Of a stretch of DNA of 37,587 nucleotides, positions 23,246 through 34,000 are shown piece after piece (within the stretch, counting starts at the first letter, position 1; each line of letters starts with the position of its first letter). The stretch comes from Bacteroidales bacterium (lineage in GTDB: Bacteria > Bacteroidota > Bacteroidia > Bacteroidales > Muribaculaceae): positions 1 to 37,587 of the forward strand of contig JAJBVP010000279.1 in the NCBI GenBank assembly GCA_020859755.1. The letters are read 5' to 3'. Position numbers and translations under genes: made by a program. The notes beneath the pieces are model-generated. The model was given only the letters and a program-made list of their open reading frames with translations, was not told where the DNA came from and ran no database searches.

Positions 23246-23300
23246 AACAAATCCCGCCCGCTTCCCGTAAGATTAGCGTACCCAGCGGGACATTTTTATT
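23246..23300 (+). ncRNA. Structured RNA copy 1, upstream of the Abi_2 gene
   Basis: About 50 nucleotides follow the promoter. UCCCGC (23252-23257) pairs with GCGGGA (23285-23290) as the outer stem. CGC (23259-23261) pairs with GCG (23276-23278) as the inner stem, with a 14-base loop. GUACCCA forms the 3' internal segment, and a U-rich tail (CAUUUUUAUUUU) follows. The same layout occurs in copy 2 with a different outer stem, so the fold is conserved by compensating changes. The hairpin ends 12 bases before the abi ATG, so it may act both as a separate RNA and as an attenuator or ribosome block. Structured RNAs near abi genes of this family are known from RNA motif surveys; I could not test the match. 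Confidence 0.7.
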
Positions 23301-23302
23301 TT

Positions 23303-24202
23303 ATGGGAGTAAGATATACACATCAAGCCATAACAACAGAGGAACAAATAGACACTCTAAAACAGAGAGGTTTACTTATAGATGATGTCAGTCATGCACA
23401 AAAGACTTTGGACACCATCAGCTATTTTCGTCTTGCCGGATATTGGAGACATCTGGAGGCAGACCGCTCCACACATCGGTTCAAGAAAGGAAGTAAATTT
23501 ACCGACATTACCGATGCGTATTATTTCGATAAACAGTTAAGGGCATTGTTGTTCTCCGCTATACAGACTATAGAGGTTGTTGTACGCACAAAGATAATCA
23601 AGCATTTTGCCCACACCTATGGCGCATTTTGGTTCATGAATGAAGAATGTGCAACCAACAGTTCCCGCTTCGCTGCAAACTTAGCCATAGTGGGAAAAGA
23701 GGTGGCTCGTTCTCATGACGATTTTATCAAAGAACATTTCCGAAAGTATAGCGAACCGGAACTGCCTCCTGTATGGAAAACCTTGGAGGTCGTGTCAATG
23801 GGTACGTTGTCAAAGCTCTATTCCAATTTTTCAGATGCCACAGCCAAACATGGTATAGCACGAGAATTTGGGTTGAACCATCACAAGTTCCTCAGAAGCT
23901 GGTTGGAGTGCCTTGCCGTTATCCGTAATTGCTGTGCGCACCACTCAAGATTGTTCAATAGGGTCTTCCCGATAAAGCCGCAGATGCCGGTACGGTTGTC
24001 AGGCGTTTGGATAACTGACTTCTCATTTAGAGAACAGACCCTTTATCCTCAGCTATGCTATCTTGTTTATTGGCTCAACTCCATTTCGGCCGATAATACT
24101 TTTGTCAAAGATTTCAAGCATCTGTTGAACGAACATCCGACTGTTAACACGAGGTTAATGGGCTTTCCTGCCGGTTGGGAAAACGAGCCGCTTTGGAAGT
24201 AA
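23303..24202 (+). CDS. Abi_2 (AbiD/AbiF-type) HEPN abortive-infection protein
   Basis: 299 residues. The family marks are ISYFRLAGYWRHLE (39-52, the 'Y.RL.GYW' motif), YYFDKQLRALLFSAIQTIEVVVRTKI (about 73-98) and AVIRNCCAHHSRLFNR (205-220). In the last, R208-x4-H213 is the HEPN ribonuclease motif. Family members stop phage spread by killing or stalling the infected cell, probably by cutting RNA. No Shine-Dalgarno site is seen; the U-rich tail of RNA copy 1 directly precedes the ATG. Promoter-plus-RNA units flank the gene on both sides. All key residues are present, so the protein should be active, and the RNAs are good candidates for its antitoxin or guide. Confidence 0.9.
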   Translation: MGVRYTHQAITTEEQIDTLKQRGLLIDDVSHAQKTLDTISYFRLAGYWRHLEADRSTHRFKKGSKFTDITDAYYFDKQLRALLFSAIQTIEVVVRTKIIKHFAHTYGAFWFMNEECATNSSRFAANLAIVGKEVARSHDDFIKEHFRKYSEPELPPVWKTLEVVSMGTLSKLYSNFSDATAKHGIAREFGLNHHKFLRSWLECLAVIRNCCAHHSRLFNRVFPIKPQMPVRLSGVWITDFSFREQTLYPQLCYLVYWLNSISADNTFVKDFKHLLNEHPTVNTRLMGFPAGWENEPLWK

Positions 24203-24259
24203 GGCAATCGACTCAAATAAGTTTTATTGCTGATTCCAAACCAATTCTCTTGAAGAAAG

Positions 24260-24290
24260 TTGCCTGATTAAAATAAAAGCAGTACCTTTG
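24260..24290 (+). promoter_or_regulatory. Promoter of RNA copy 2
   Basis: TTG at 24260-24262, a 20-base spacer, then TACCTTTG at 24283-24290. The last 26 bases are nearly identical to the promoter of copy 1 (GATTAAAATAAAAGCAG before the -7 box). It lies 57 bases after the abi stop codon. Confidence 0.78.
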
Positions 24291-24293
24291 CAT

Positions 24294-24352
24294 TGACAAT
24301 TTCCGCCACGCCTCTTTTCAATGCGTACCAGGGCGGAACTTTTGCTTTTACT
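24294..24352 (+). ncRNA. Structured RNA copy 2, downstream of the Abi_2 gene
   Basis: UUCCGCC (24301-24307) pairs with GGCGGAA (24332-24338) as the outer stem, and ACGC (24308-24311) pairs with GCGU (24323-24326) as the inner stem around an 11-base loop (CUCUUUUCAAU). The 3' segment GUACCAG matches GUACCCA of copy 1, and a U-rich tail (CUUUUGCUUUUA) follows. Outer-stem pairs differ from copy 1 yet stay paired. No gene follows it in the same direction, so it is a free-standing RNA rather than a leader. Confidence 0.7.
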
Positions 24353-24435
24353 CCCTGATTATTCGTCATCTGTGAGATTACTTTCGGTCGGAAAAATTTG
24401 CAATAATTCCGACCTAAATTCAGTTAAAATCATTG

Positions 24436-24615
24436 TTACTGGCTCATCCTAATGTTGATGTTGCCGCTATGAGCGTCTCTCAAATAAACTCTTACTGCTC
24501 TCCCAATTTCAATGGTTAATCCGTAGATTAAAAAGTAATAATATGACTTTTGTCCTGAATCGGCATTATTAATCAAGTCTTCCGCATAGAATATAGAAAT
24601 GGTATATCTTCTAAC
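24436..24615 (-). pseudogene. 5'-truncated orphan coding remnant
   Basis: A minus-strand frame of 59 codons ends at a TAA (24436-24438) and reads like protein (SIFYAEDLINNADSGQ, then KSYYYFLIYGLTIEIGRAV, ending NINIRMSQ). It has no ATG or GTG start, and an in-frame TGA lies upstream inside the terminator hairpin. It follows the Rhs operon directly, and such loci often keep leftover tips and immunity genes. I infer a remnant of a displaced immunity gene. A chance open frame in AT-rich DNA is the alternative. Confidence 0.4.
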
Positions 24616-24618
24616 TAT

Positions 24619-24655
24619 AAACAGAGGCTGTCAGTCAAGACAGCCTCTGTTTTGT
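24619..24655. terminator. Strong bidirectional hairpin terminator after the Rhs operon
   Basis: AAACAGAGGCTGTC (24619-24632) pairs perfectly over 14 bases with GACAGCCTCTGTTT (24639-24652) around AGTCAA. Ts follow on the plus strand, and the A-rich start gives Ts on the minus strand. It separates the rightward abi unit from the leftward Rhs unit. Confidence 0.85.
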
Positions 24656-24680
24656 AACATCTTATATATGGAGAATAGCG

Positions 24681-25052
24681 TTACTCTTCTTCATAAAAAG
24701 ATACAGGTCTATTGAACGATGGCATAAATTCAAAATATAATACTTCGATAGAATCCCCAATTTTTTCTATATTTCCTACTTTTATTAACGAATTACCTGT
24801 ATAAGTTTTTTCTCCTACGTTAAATTCATACAGATAATTATTAGAAGTCCATCTGTGAACCCATGATGACTCGTTAGCTGTTATCGTAGCCTTACATCTG
24901 GTCCCTTGATGTTTCAGTATAGAAGTTAAAATTGGTGTTAATAAAGCATATATTATGATGCACAGACAAAAGTAAAAATAGACTTTCCCTATTGTTATTT
25001 TTATAGGGAAAGTCTTTGAATGTGCGTCTTTTTTACCGCCTCTTTTTCCCAT
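24681..25052 (-). CDS. Probable membrane immunity protein of the Rhs tip (DUF3592-like)
   Basis: 123 residues from the ATG at 25052, which overlaps the Rhs stop by 20 bases. A longer frame to 25091 would overlap further and lacks support. After a basic start (GKRGGKKD) there is one membrane helix at about 21-46 (VYFYFCLCIIIYALLTPILTSIL). The rest is a small beta-rich domain (CKATITANESSW, YLYEFNVGEKTYTGNSL, GDSIEVLYFEFMPSFNRPVSF). The GD-x-V-x-Y...P pattern resembles DUF3592. Position directly after an Rhs tip and AT-rich composition are typical of cognate immunity genes. If so, the toxin probably acts at the inner membrane or in the periplasm. The pairing is inferred. Confidence 0.65.
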   Translation of the reverse strand: MGKRGGKKDAHSKTFPIKITIGKVYFYFCLCIIIYALLTPILTSILKHQGTRCKATITANESSWVHRWTSNNYLYEFNVGEKTYTGNSLIKVGNIEKIGDSIEVLYFEFMPSFNRPVSFYEEE

Positions 25053-28000
25053 TATTATTAGTTTTAGCATCAATAACTCCCGCTGTACCAATTTCAGTTA
25101 TTGTACCTGGGGTATTTCTAACTGCTTTAGCTGCACTTTTTTGCGCAGATTGAATTTTTGCAGCTGCATTTCTTGCAGTCTTTGTACTTACAGGTAATTT
25201 CTTAACCGATTTTGTTATTGCATTTTTACTTTGCACCATTTTGTTAGACATTCTGTTAAGGGTCTTGTTTCCAATTTTATTAGTCAACTTAGCTCCACCT
25301 TTAGCTATTGATCCTGCCGCAAGGTTTACAGCAGTCCCTTTAACAATCTCTGCAGCTCCTTTATCATGATTGTCCACAGTGCTTTGTGCTACAGCTGCAC
25401 CGATTTTAACGGCAATCCGCACTCCTGTACTTGCACCACTTGTAATAAAACCTTCTCCTGCTGCAATACCAACTTTTTTCCAGCTGATGTTTGTTATACG
25501 TTCGCCTTGAATTGCGTTACTTATCATTTGTGTACCAATCTCTACACCTCCAGACACGATTGCCCCTATCACATTATCGACTCCAAATATTTCCCCATCT
25601 GGATCTTTAAATCGAATAGGATTATCACCACAATATGCGTATGTAGAAATATTAACATCATCTTCTTCTCTGGGATCCGTGCTCATCCAAAGGCTCAATC
25701 TCGGTTCATAGTACCTTGCCCCATAGTAGTACATACCCGTCTCCTCGTCAAATTCCTTTGCATTGAAGAGATAAGGCGTGTTCCATACATTGTTGCGTTC
25801 CTCTATGAACACCTCTCCGAACGGCACATACTCGATGTGCTGCACAACCTCGCCTTCAAGGTTGGTGATGAAGCTGGAGCTTCCGAGATGGTCGGGATGG
25901 TAGAAGAACTGCAGGTTCTCGTAGTTGTCGGGGTCTTTGAACGACTTGGCAACTGCGCGTGCCTGTGCCTTTGTCCGTATTATAGCCGCCTCCATAGAGC
26001 CGTCATTGCAGCAGAATCCTTCGCCGTCAGCGTAGTTGTCGTTATCCTCGCCGTTGTAAGGCACTTCAAAGGTCTTGTAGTTGTCCTTGATTACCTGCTG
26101 CTGTGCCGCATACTTCGCCTTATAGTCAACTGACAGACCGTCGGTGTTGGCACCTGCATACTCTATGCGGCGCGGGTCAGAGCCGTAGGAGGCGAAGTCG
26201 CCTATCTTCGACACGATTCTCTGCGAACCTGCGTAGATATGCTTGGTGTAGCGGCCGCCCTGATTAGCCACGAGGTACGGGCTGACATAAAGTGAGAACT
26301 TCGCGGTGTTGGTAGAGCCGCCGGAGAATACGCCATTAACGTAAACCTGATCACTCTCGCCTGAAGTCTTGACCGTGCGTTCGCCGTCGGCATCATACCA
26401 GTAGTTGGACACGAAGCCGTTGTCGTCCACGGCAAGCAGACGGTTCTCCTCGTCCCAGATGAGTTTGCGCTCACCCGTGCCGGTCTCGTTATGTCCATCG
26501 TTCATCATACGTCCGGTGTTCACATATATAAGATTTCCGTTCTTATCATACAAATATACGTGATTATTTTCGATATTATTGTCTCCCGGAGTCTTTTCGG
26601 TACGATAATTTACATCTTTAACACTTGAGAGCTGGAATTTCTTTCCCTCTTCCGTACTGTAGGTGTATGACAGGTCATAACCGACATTGAGCGTGCCGCT
26701 GAACTGCACGTTGTCCTGGGTCAGATGCTGGCTCTTGGAAGTGATGCGGTGCATGTTGTCGTAGCCCATGGCGAGGGTGTAGGACGCGGACTTGCTGTCT
26801 GCTCCCGTGTATGTACCCGTAGCGGAAGCGAGGCGGTACAGACCGTCGTAGGTATAGGCGTGCGACATCTTGCCGCCGGCATTGCCGCTGGCAGGGAGAG
26901 ATGCGTTGTTAGCCACCGAGAGGACATTGCTTACAGCGTCGAAGGTGTAGTCGTTGTCCATGATGGCCGTGTTGCCGCTGTTCACCGCAAGGTTGCTCAG
27001 GCGACGGCGGTTGTCGTAGGTGTAGAACGTCTCCGCGCCGTTGCAGTACTTCAGGTAGCTGCGCTGCTCGAACTTGTCGTAGCCCAGTTTGGTGATGTAG
27101 TCATATCCGTATGACTTCTCGCCGCGCACCTTCTCAAGCTGACCGCCGAGATTGTAAGAGTAAGTCACCTTCTCCTCGTCGGGATAGATCATCTCCAGGA
27201 GACGGTAGTGGCTGTCGTAAGTCCACTGGGTGACGTAGGTGGCAATCGCCTGGTTGGGCACAATAAGCGTGCGGCGTGTCTTTGTCACCTCGCCCATCTT
27301 GCCGTAGAAGTATTCGATGGCACCCGTTCCATCCTCGCGCATCATCAGTCGTCCGATGCGGTTGTGTGAGGCATTGCGTCCGCCGTAATAATACTTCACG
27401 TTGTTTTCCGGATGGTCGGGATAGCTGATACCTGTCAGACGGTGGTAGTCGTAGGTATAGGCAATCATCTTGCCTTCCTCCGCCATGTTAGCCGTCTGCT
27501 TGGTGAGCACGTTGCCGAGCGGGTCATAGGTGAACGATGTCTTTCCGCTTGCCGGGTGGTTGACCTCAGTGCGGCGGTCACCCATGTCATAGACGGATGT
27601 CGTTACGTTGCCCTCGGTGTCCGTCACCCTCACGAGACGCTGGATGCCGTCATATTCAAAGGTGGTGGTAATCTCACCGTCGGGGCCGCTCGGTTGGATT
27701 GTCTTGACAGTCTTACCACTACCATTGGTATGGGTAATCTGATGGTTTTGAAGAGCGTCCTCTACATCGGCCACAAGATTATTGCCAGCCAGCGAATAAG
27801 AAGTCTTGGTAATCGAACCGTCAGGCAGAGTGACTGACAACGCGCGGTCGAGCACGTCATAGACCGTCACGGTCGGTGTCACATTGTCAAACGCGGTGCT
27901 GAACGATGTCTTGCTGCCCATACCCTCGGTAGTGGGATAGTAAGCCTTAGCCACACGTCCGAAAGCGTCATAGACATTGCGTCCGCTGACAATCATCACG

Positions 28001-31000
28001 TTCTGGTCGGATGCGCCGGAACCCTTAGCAGCCGTAGTCACGACACCGTCCTTCTTCACCTGAACAGGTCGTCCGAAACCGTCAACGAACGTCACGGTCT
28101 CAAGGTCATCGTTCGGATGCTGGATGTCGTAGTGCTTGGTCACTGCGTATGCCGGGGCGGTGATACCCGTCTCGCTGAAACCTGCCTTCTGCCGGTATTC
28201 AAATGCGATGATGTAAGGAACACCTGTAGCCAGCTCATTAGGTCCGCGAACCTTGGTCACACGGCCGATATTGTCAAGCTCCGTCTCATAGTAGAAGTTG
28301 TTGAGGTCACGGCGTTCCAGTGCCATGCCGTAGCGGTAGTCGAAGTTGCCCGCCTCGCTGCGGTAGCCCCATGCGTCGTCGATGCGCTCGACATACATGT
28401 TCATCTCCGGCTCGTAGCGGTACTTGTACCACATACGCTGTCCCGTACCGTTGGCCGGAAGCGTCTTCTGTATGATGTTGCCGTAGCGGTCGTACTTGTA
28501 GTCGGTGACAGCCGTTCCGCTGCCGAGCTGCTGCGACACCTGCGTCAGATGGTTCGGGTACTTCGTGTCGTAGGTCGCGGACACGTTGTGATACATCGAG
28601 CCGTCACCGCCGACAACGGTCACGTTCGTGGGAAGTCCGAAGATGTGCCTGTCGGCATTGGAGGTGTACTGGATATTTGTCGCATAGTCATAGCTGCCCG
28701 AACCGCTGCTGCCGAGGCTGCCCTTGTCGCTGTAGCGGTAGGACTTCAGCTCTCCGTGGTAGCCGTTGAGGTAATATTCGTTCCATGCCTCGGAGATAAC
28801 CATGCCCTGCGATGTGCCCTCGTACTGCTTGTTGGCGGTGTAGCGGAGGGGAACGAAAGCCGATGCACGGTCGCTGTAAATCACATCCTGCTTGGTGAAG
28901 GAGTAGCTGTCCGCATTGGCTGTTATGCTGTATGCGTCATACTCGTTGACGGTCTCGGTGAACTTGTTGCCCGCTGCGTCGGAAACGTATGAGGCCACGA
29001 GGTTGCCGGACTTGTAGTAGTTGTCAACGGCAAATTCTTGAACGGACTGGCGGTATATGCCGTCTCCGTTCTCGGTGTCGAGGCTCTTGGTGATGACCTT
29101 TCCGAAGCCGAGGAAGTCACGCTCGTGGCGGTCACGGAAGCCGTCGCTGTATTCAAATGCCGTTTTCATCAGCGGGCCGTCGTCATGGATGCCGTCATCG
29201 ACGGTCAATGCCGACATCACCCACTTGCCGCCGGGATGCCCGTAGGTCGGGGTCGAGTGCGCGTAATCCAGCTCGAAGCGTCCGCCGATGGAGTTGGTGA
29301 CGGACTTCAGCATGTTGGTGCGGCCGATGGCCGAACGCCTTACGGTAAGCTCGTTCTCGCTGTCAGAGGTCACGATGTCAAGATAGCCGTCACCGTCAAC
29401 ATCCTGCAAAGAGTAATTTGTACGGTTAATGCTGTGGCTCAACGAAACACCGGGATTTGTAGATATTTTTAATGGTGGACCAAAAGGAAGAGGTATCGGA
29501 ATAGACACTGTAAATGCGACATTTCCGCCTTCGGATGTGGATGCAGACTTGCTTAATGCGTTCGCACCTTGCCATACAAACGGAGTGTCGAATCCTACGC
29601 CGGTATTCAAAGCGACCATGATGCCATTGCCTGATTTCCAGACCTTGTCGGGTAATCCGTCTGAATTGACATCAGTAAGATTGTATTGTTCCTCATTCGC
29701 GGAAGTTACTATATTGTATCCGCCGGCGAAGCTGCTTGAACCTTGGTTATATCCGCCACCGACATTTGCCGTATATGACTGGCTCTTGCCGCCCTGTATG
29801 CGGTCAATATCCCAGTCGATAGGCTCAGTGAATGAATATCCCAAATTTAGCCTAACCTTATTCCCTGATATAATTTTATCGGCAAGGCCATCGCCGTTCA
29901 CATCAATAAAATTCTCAATATTCCAGTCTTCGTTTGATGGCGGGATGCTGAGAGAAGCGGAAATAGAACCCTTTGCCTTGTTGCTTGATTCCTGATTGGC
30001 GGAGGTGTTCTTCCCGTTGGCAATCTGTTTGATTGTCGCTACTGCAGAGAGAATCGGGTCGCTACCGAGTGCAAAGCCTTGTGCCTTACTGCCGCTGCTG
30101 ATAGTTCCCATGCCTTCCAGCACCTCTCCGCTGATACCACCGAGAGTATTTGTATATTGGATTTTTCCACCGGCGACAATATCAGGATAGCCATCACCGT
30201 TCAGGTCTATCATCATGGATTTGGTCTTACTGTCACCATTAGCGTCATTGTATGTGAATATGGCACCACCCTGAACAACATTATTGTGGCTTACCATTTC
30301 CTGCGAAATTGCCGCAGCACCGGTGCCCTGCAGATGCTCGCCCGTCAATCCTGCCACGTTTCCGATATTCTCAAACGGATTGGTAAGCACGACATCCTGT
30401 TCCGTCAAGCGTGCAGCACCCATGTGGGTCGCAGTAACATATATTTCCTCGCGCTGCCCACTCCAACGGTCAAACTTATTCAAGTCTGTGCTTAATGGCG
30501 TGAATGCCATTGTCAATGGGTCAGGCTGCTCATTTTCATCTTGAGGCAAAACGAGCAAAGACTCATTGATCGGCTGTGAATAACGGTTTTCTGATGCGTT
30601 ATAGACGAAGCCTCCCCAGCCACGGTATAACTGTCCGAATCCAGCCTGATTATTAACCGCATAAAGGTTCGCACCGGCAGACTGGTATGTCAGAGCCGTT
30701 GGAGAACTTACCTGAACCGATACATCGGAAATGGAATTGCCCACATAGCTGTCGGCCGAGAATAATTCAAACCATATCTTATCCGTACCAATGTCAGATT
30801 TCAAAATGGCAATGGAATCATTAGCCACAGCACCGGCAGTCACAGCAAATTTCTTCTTTCCGAGCAGTCTGTCCACAGTCTTTACCGTGAGTGTCAGCTC
30901 TCCGTTATAGAGCATATTTGAGAATGTGACAACCGGCTTTACATATATGACGGTATCAGCCGTGCTTGAAACAAACGACGGAGCGTCTTTCAGATGATTT

Positions 31001-34000
31001 GCATATATGGTATAGTCCGGGGAAACCTGTCTGTTCTGCCGAGTTCCCAAAGAATCTGTAAAAGACAGTATCGGAGACCATTTTACCGCATCCCATCGTA
31101 CATTGGATTGGGCACTTACCATAAAGCGGAAGTTGGTAAGTCCATCGCTGTTGTCGAGCGTGACAGGTAGTTCTCCGTCGTGAATTTCATCCCATGCGAA
31201 TGTCTTTACAAACACTGTTTTTTCCACATAAGCAGGATTATCGTTGCCATTGCCATCTTTCTTGTCATTGAATCCGATAATGCTTAATGTGATGTCATCC
31301 GTTGTCTGGGGCTTGTTGAAAGTTCCGGTAATTTCTACTGTCTCGTTTCCACCGTCTATGCTTAATGATGTGGGAGCAAAGTACAATGCGCCTTCCTCTG
31401 GCTTATATACAGTTGTGGAATAGCCATTTGGCATAAATTCTTCCGTACCTGAATATGTAATGACCGGATGCCATGCTACCTCATCAAATGCACCGTTACT
31501 CATTTCCTCGGTACCGGATTGTACACGGAAGTAGATACGGTCGCCCTTGTTTATAGGCACAGCCTGTGCCGTAGCATTATGCGCAGTGGCATCACCTTTG
31601 GAAATCGACTGACTCCACAGTTCGGAATCACCCTTCTGGATGGCTACCCGTACACCGTCGGCCTTGCCATACGCATCTGTATCATAATCACCGGACGGAG
31701 CAATCAGAGAAACCGTACCGGATATGCTTACAATACCGTTCCTTGGTGCGACCCATACACGGACGGCATCTTCCATCGGAGACAATCGGATAATCTCTGC
31801 CTGTTCTTCCGGATCAACCGCCCCGACGGAAACATCAATCTTGGTGGGGTCGTAAATAATCGGACTCGGCGTATCGGCACTGCTGAGAGTGAATGTCGGA
31901 ACAGCATTGCCCTGTGCGTCAAATTCTATATGATTGAAATACACTTTGCCGTTTGATACAAGGTCTATCAGACCGTCACCGTTTATATCAGAGAAATAAA
32001 CAGTCGTTTTTGTAGTGGTTTTAGAAGCATCTGTACCAATGGTGGCTACAGCAGGGCCCCATCCGGCTTTTACGTCGGCACCGCCGGAGTAAGTATTACT
32101 GCTGGAAGATGAAAAGCCGGATATTCCGATTACCTTTATCGGCTCTCCGTATTCAACAGTATTATTGCTGTTTCTAATTTGCGGACGGTAATAGACTGAA
32201 CCCCCATCTTTATATACCTTATCGGGCAAGCCGTCACCGTTCAAATCCACAAAGGTGGAAAGACCCTTTGAATTGTCATTGGAATAGCTGAAACTACCAC
32301 CGATAGTGGAAGATGTGGACGAACTGCCGTCATAAATACCAACACCGGCATAGAAAGAGCCTCCGATAGAAGAACTTGTCGTGCCGCCGAGTGCGGTAGG
32401 CTTGTCGCTGAACATATCAATTCCCTGCAAAGGATTGATAAACCCTGCATCCAGTCCGTCATTGTGCGTGTTCCATGTTTCCTCGCCATCCTTGAACGGC
32501 ACATATCCGCTTGCCGCCTGCACGTCATCGTAATAGTCGAACTTCTGGAACGCGAACTCCTGTCCCTGGTCGTCAAACTGGCGGACGCCCTCAAGCAAGT
32601 CCTTGTGGAACGCGCCATCGACGTATGAGAACGTATAGCTGCGCAGTTCCTCGCCCATGAAGCTGACGGAAACCTTCTCAAGCAGCCTGTTTGAAGAAGT
32701 CAGATAACCGTAACGTGCGTTGTTGGCCTTCTGCCGTTTGGTCTTGTTGCCGGTCAGCGTCACCACGGTATGAGGTTCGGTACTCTCGGCGTTGCCCGCA
32801 CTGACCTTGGAGAGATAGACGGCCTTTGCCACCAGTCCTCCACGCACAGGCTCGTCAGCCGCCGTGTACTCGTATTCTATCCAGTCGCCGTGGGTCTCGA
32901 CAACTTTCTTGAGCTTCCATTCGGAAATCACCTCGCGCGTGTTGCCGGAAAGGTCGGTGATCGTGCCCTTGAGCACGGCACCCTCGCCGCCGTAGGTATA
33001 TACCACGCCCTGCTTGTCGGTCACTTCCCAGTAATAGTTCGCCGGGCTGTCGCCCTTGCGGATGATGCGGGAGAAGTCGCCGCCCTGACGGGTGTAGAAC
33101 TGGCGGTCGGCCTTGCGTGCAATCTTGTCGCCACGGTGTGCGACGCTCATCGCGCCGTTGTCATCCATAGTGGAGAGCATGGAGCCGGAGAGCGAGTATG
33201 TCTCGGTCTCGTTTGCCAGGTCATAACGCGGAACACCCCAGCGGGTATCGAGCGTGATGGAGGGAACTGAAAGATCCCAGCCCTGTCCGAGCCATCCGTT
33301 GCCGCCGTCGCTGTTGTAGCTTATGGCGAGCGACGGAGCCATGCCGTTGCGTGCCGGAGGCATCTCGAAGGCATACTGCATGTTCGCCGAACCGCGGTTG
33401 TTCGCCGTCGGCGGTGCGATGATGTTGAGTTTCGCCGTCGGGTCTGCCGCCTTGATGTCGTTCATCATGGTCGGCGCGAAGCCGTCGGTCTCAGGAGATT
33501 CGGGTGCCTGTATGACACCGTTGATCATGTCGGTGAAGTGGGTGGTCCTGGACTCCACGTATGCCAGTTCCTTGTTTACCCTCACACGGTCGAGAGCCAC
33601 CCAGTGGCCCTTCTCGGTATCGTAATAGAACGTGCGGATGTCATCTTCCGTGTAACCGCTCGGAATCCTCGTGCGGTCATACTTCAGTCGCACGGTGGCA
33701 CCCTCTTCCGTGAAGTGCGTGCCGTGAGGGAGGAAGCGGTAGCCGTCGCTCTCGCCCGTGACATTGCACATGGCGAAGTCAAGTTCCGGCAACGCCGCAC
33801 TGTCCACCGCGCAGATGGAGAGGCTTACCGGGCGCAGCAGCCGTCCCTTTGCCACGGCAAGAGTGCCGCCGGCCACGGAGATGCTGTCCGACTGTGCCGT
33901 GGTGAAATATTTGCGGACGGAGCCGTCGGCGGAAACTTTGCTGCCTTTTGGCTTGGCCTGTTCCGGCTTATTGTCTGGAACAGCCTCTTCCGCCTTTGTA

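Noticed and set aside
23065-23250. 61-codon minus-strand frame across the right end of the insertion sequence
   Set aside because: It crosses the inverted repeat, the target duplication and the first RNA promoter, so it was made by the insertion.
24361-24435. Possible third RNA copy downstream of copy 2
   Set aside because: There is a palindrome-like stretch (CGGTCGGAAAAATT…AATTCCGACC) at about 24390-24416, but no TAnnTTTG promoter or GUACC segment, so it does not fit the RNA family.
28117-28992. 291-codon plus-strand open frame within the Rhs gene
   Set aside because: It is antisense to clear YD/Rhs repeats. Its Val/Ala/Leu/Arg-only character reflects the complementary strand.
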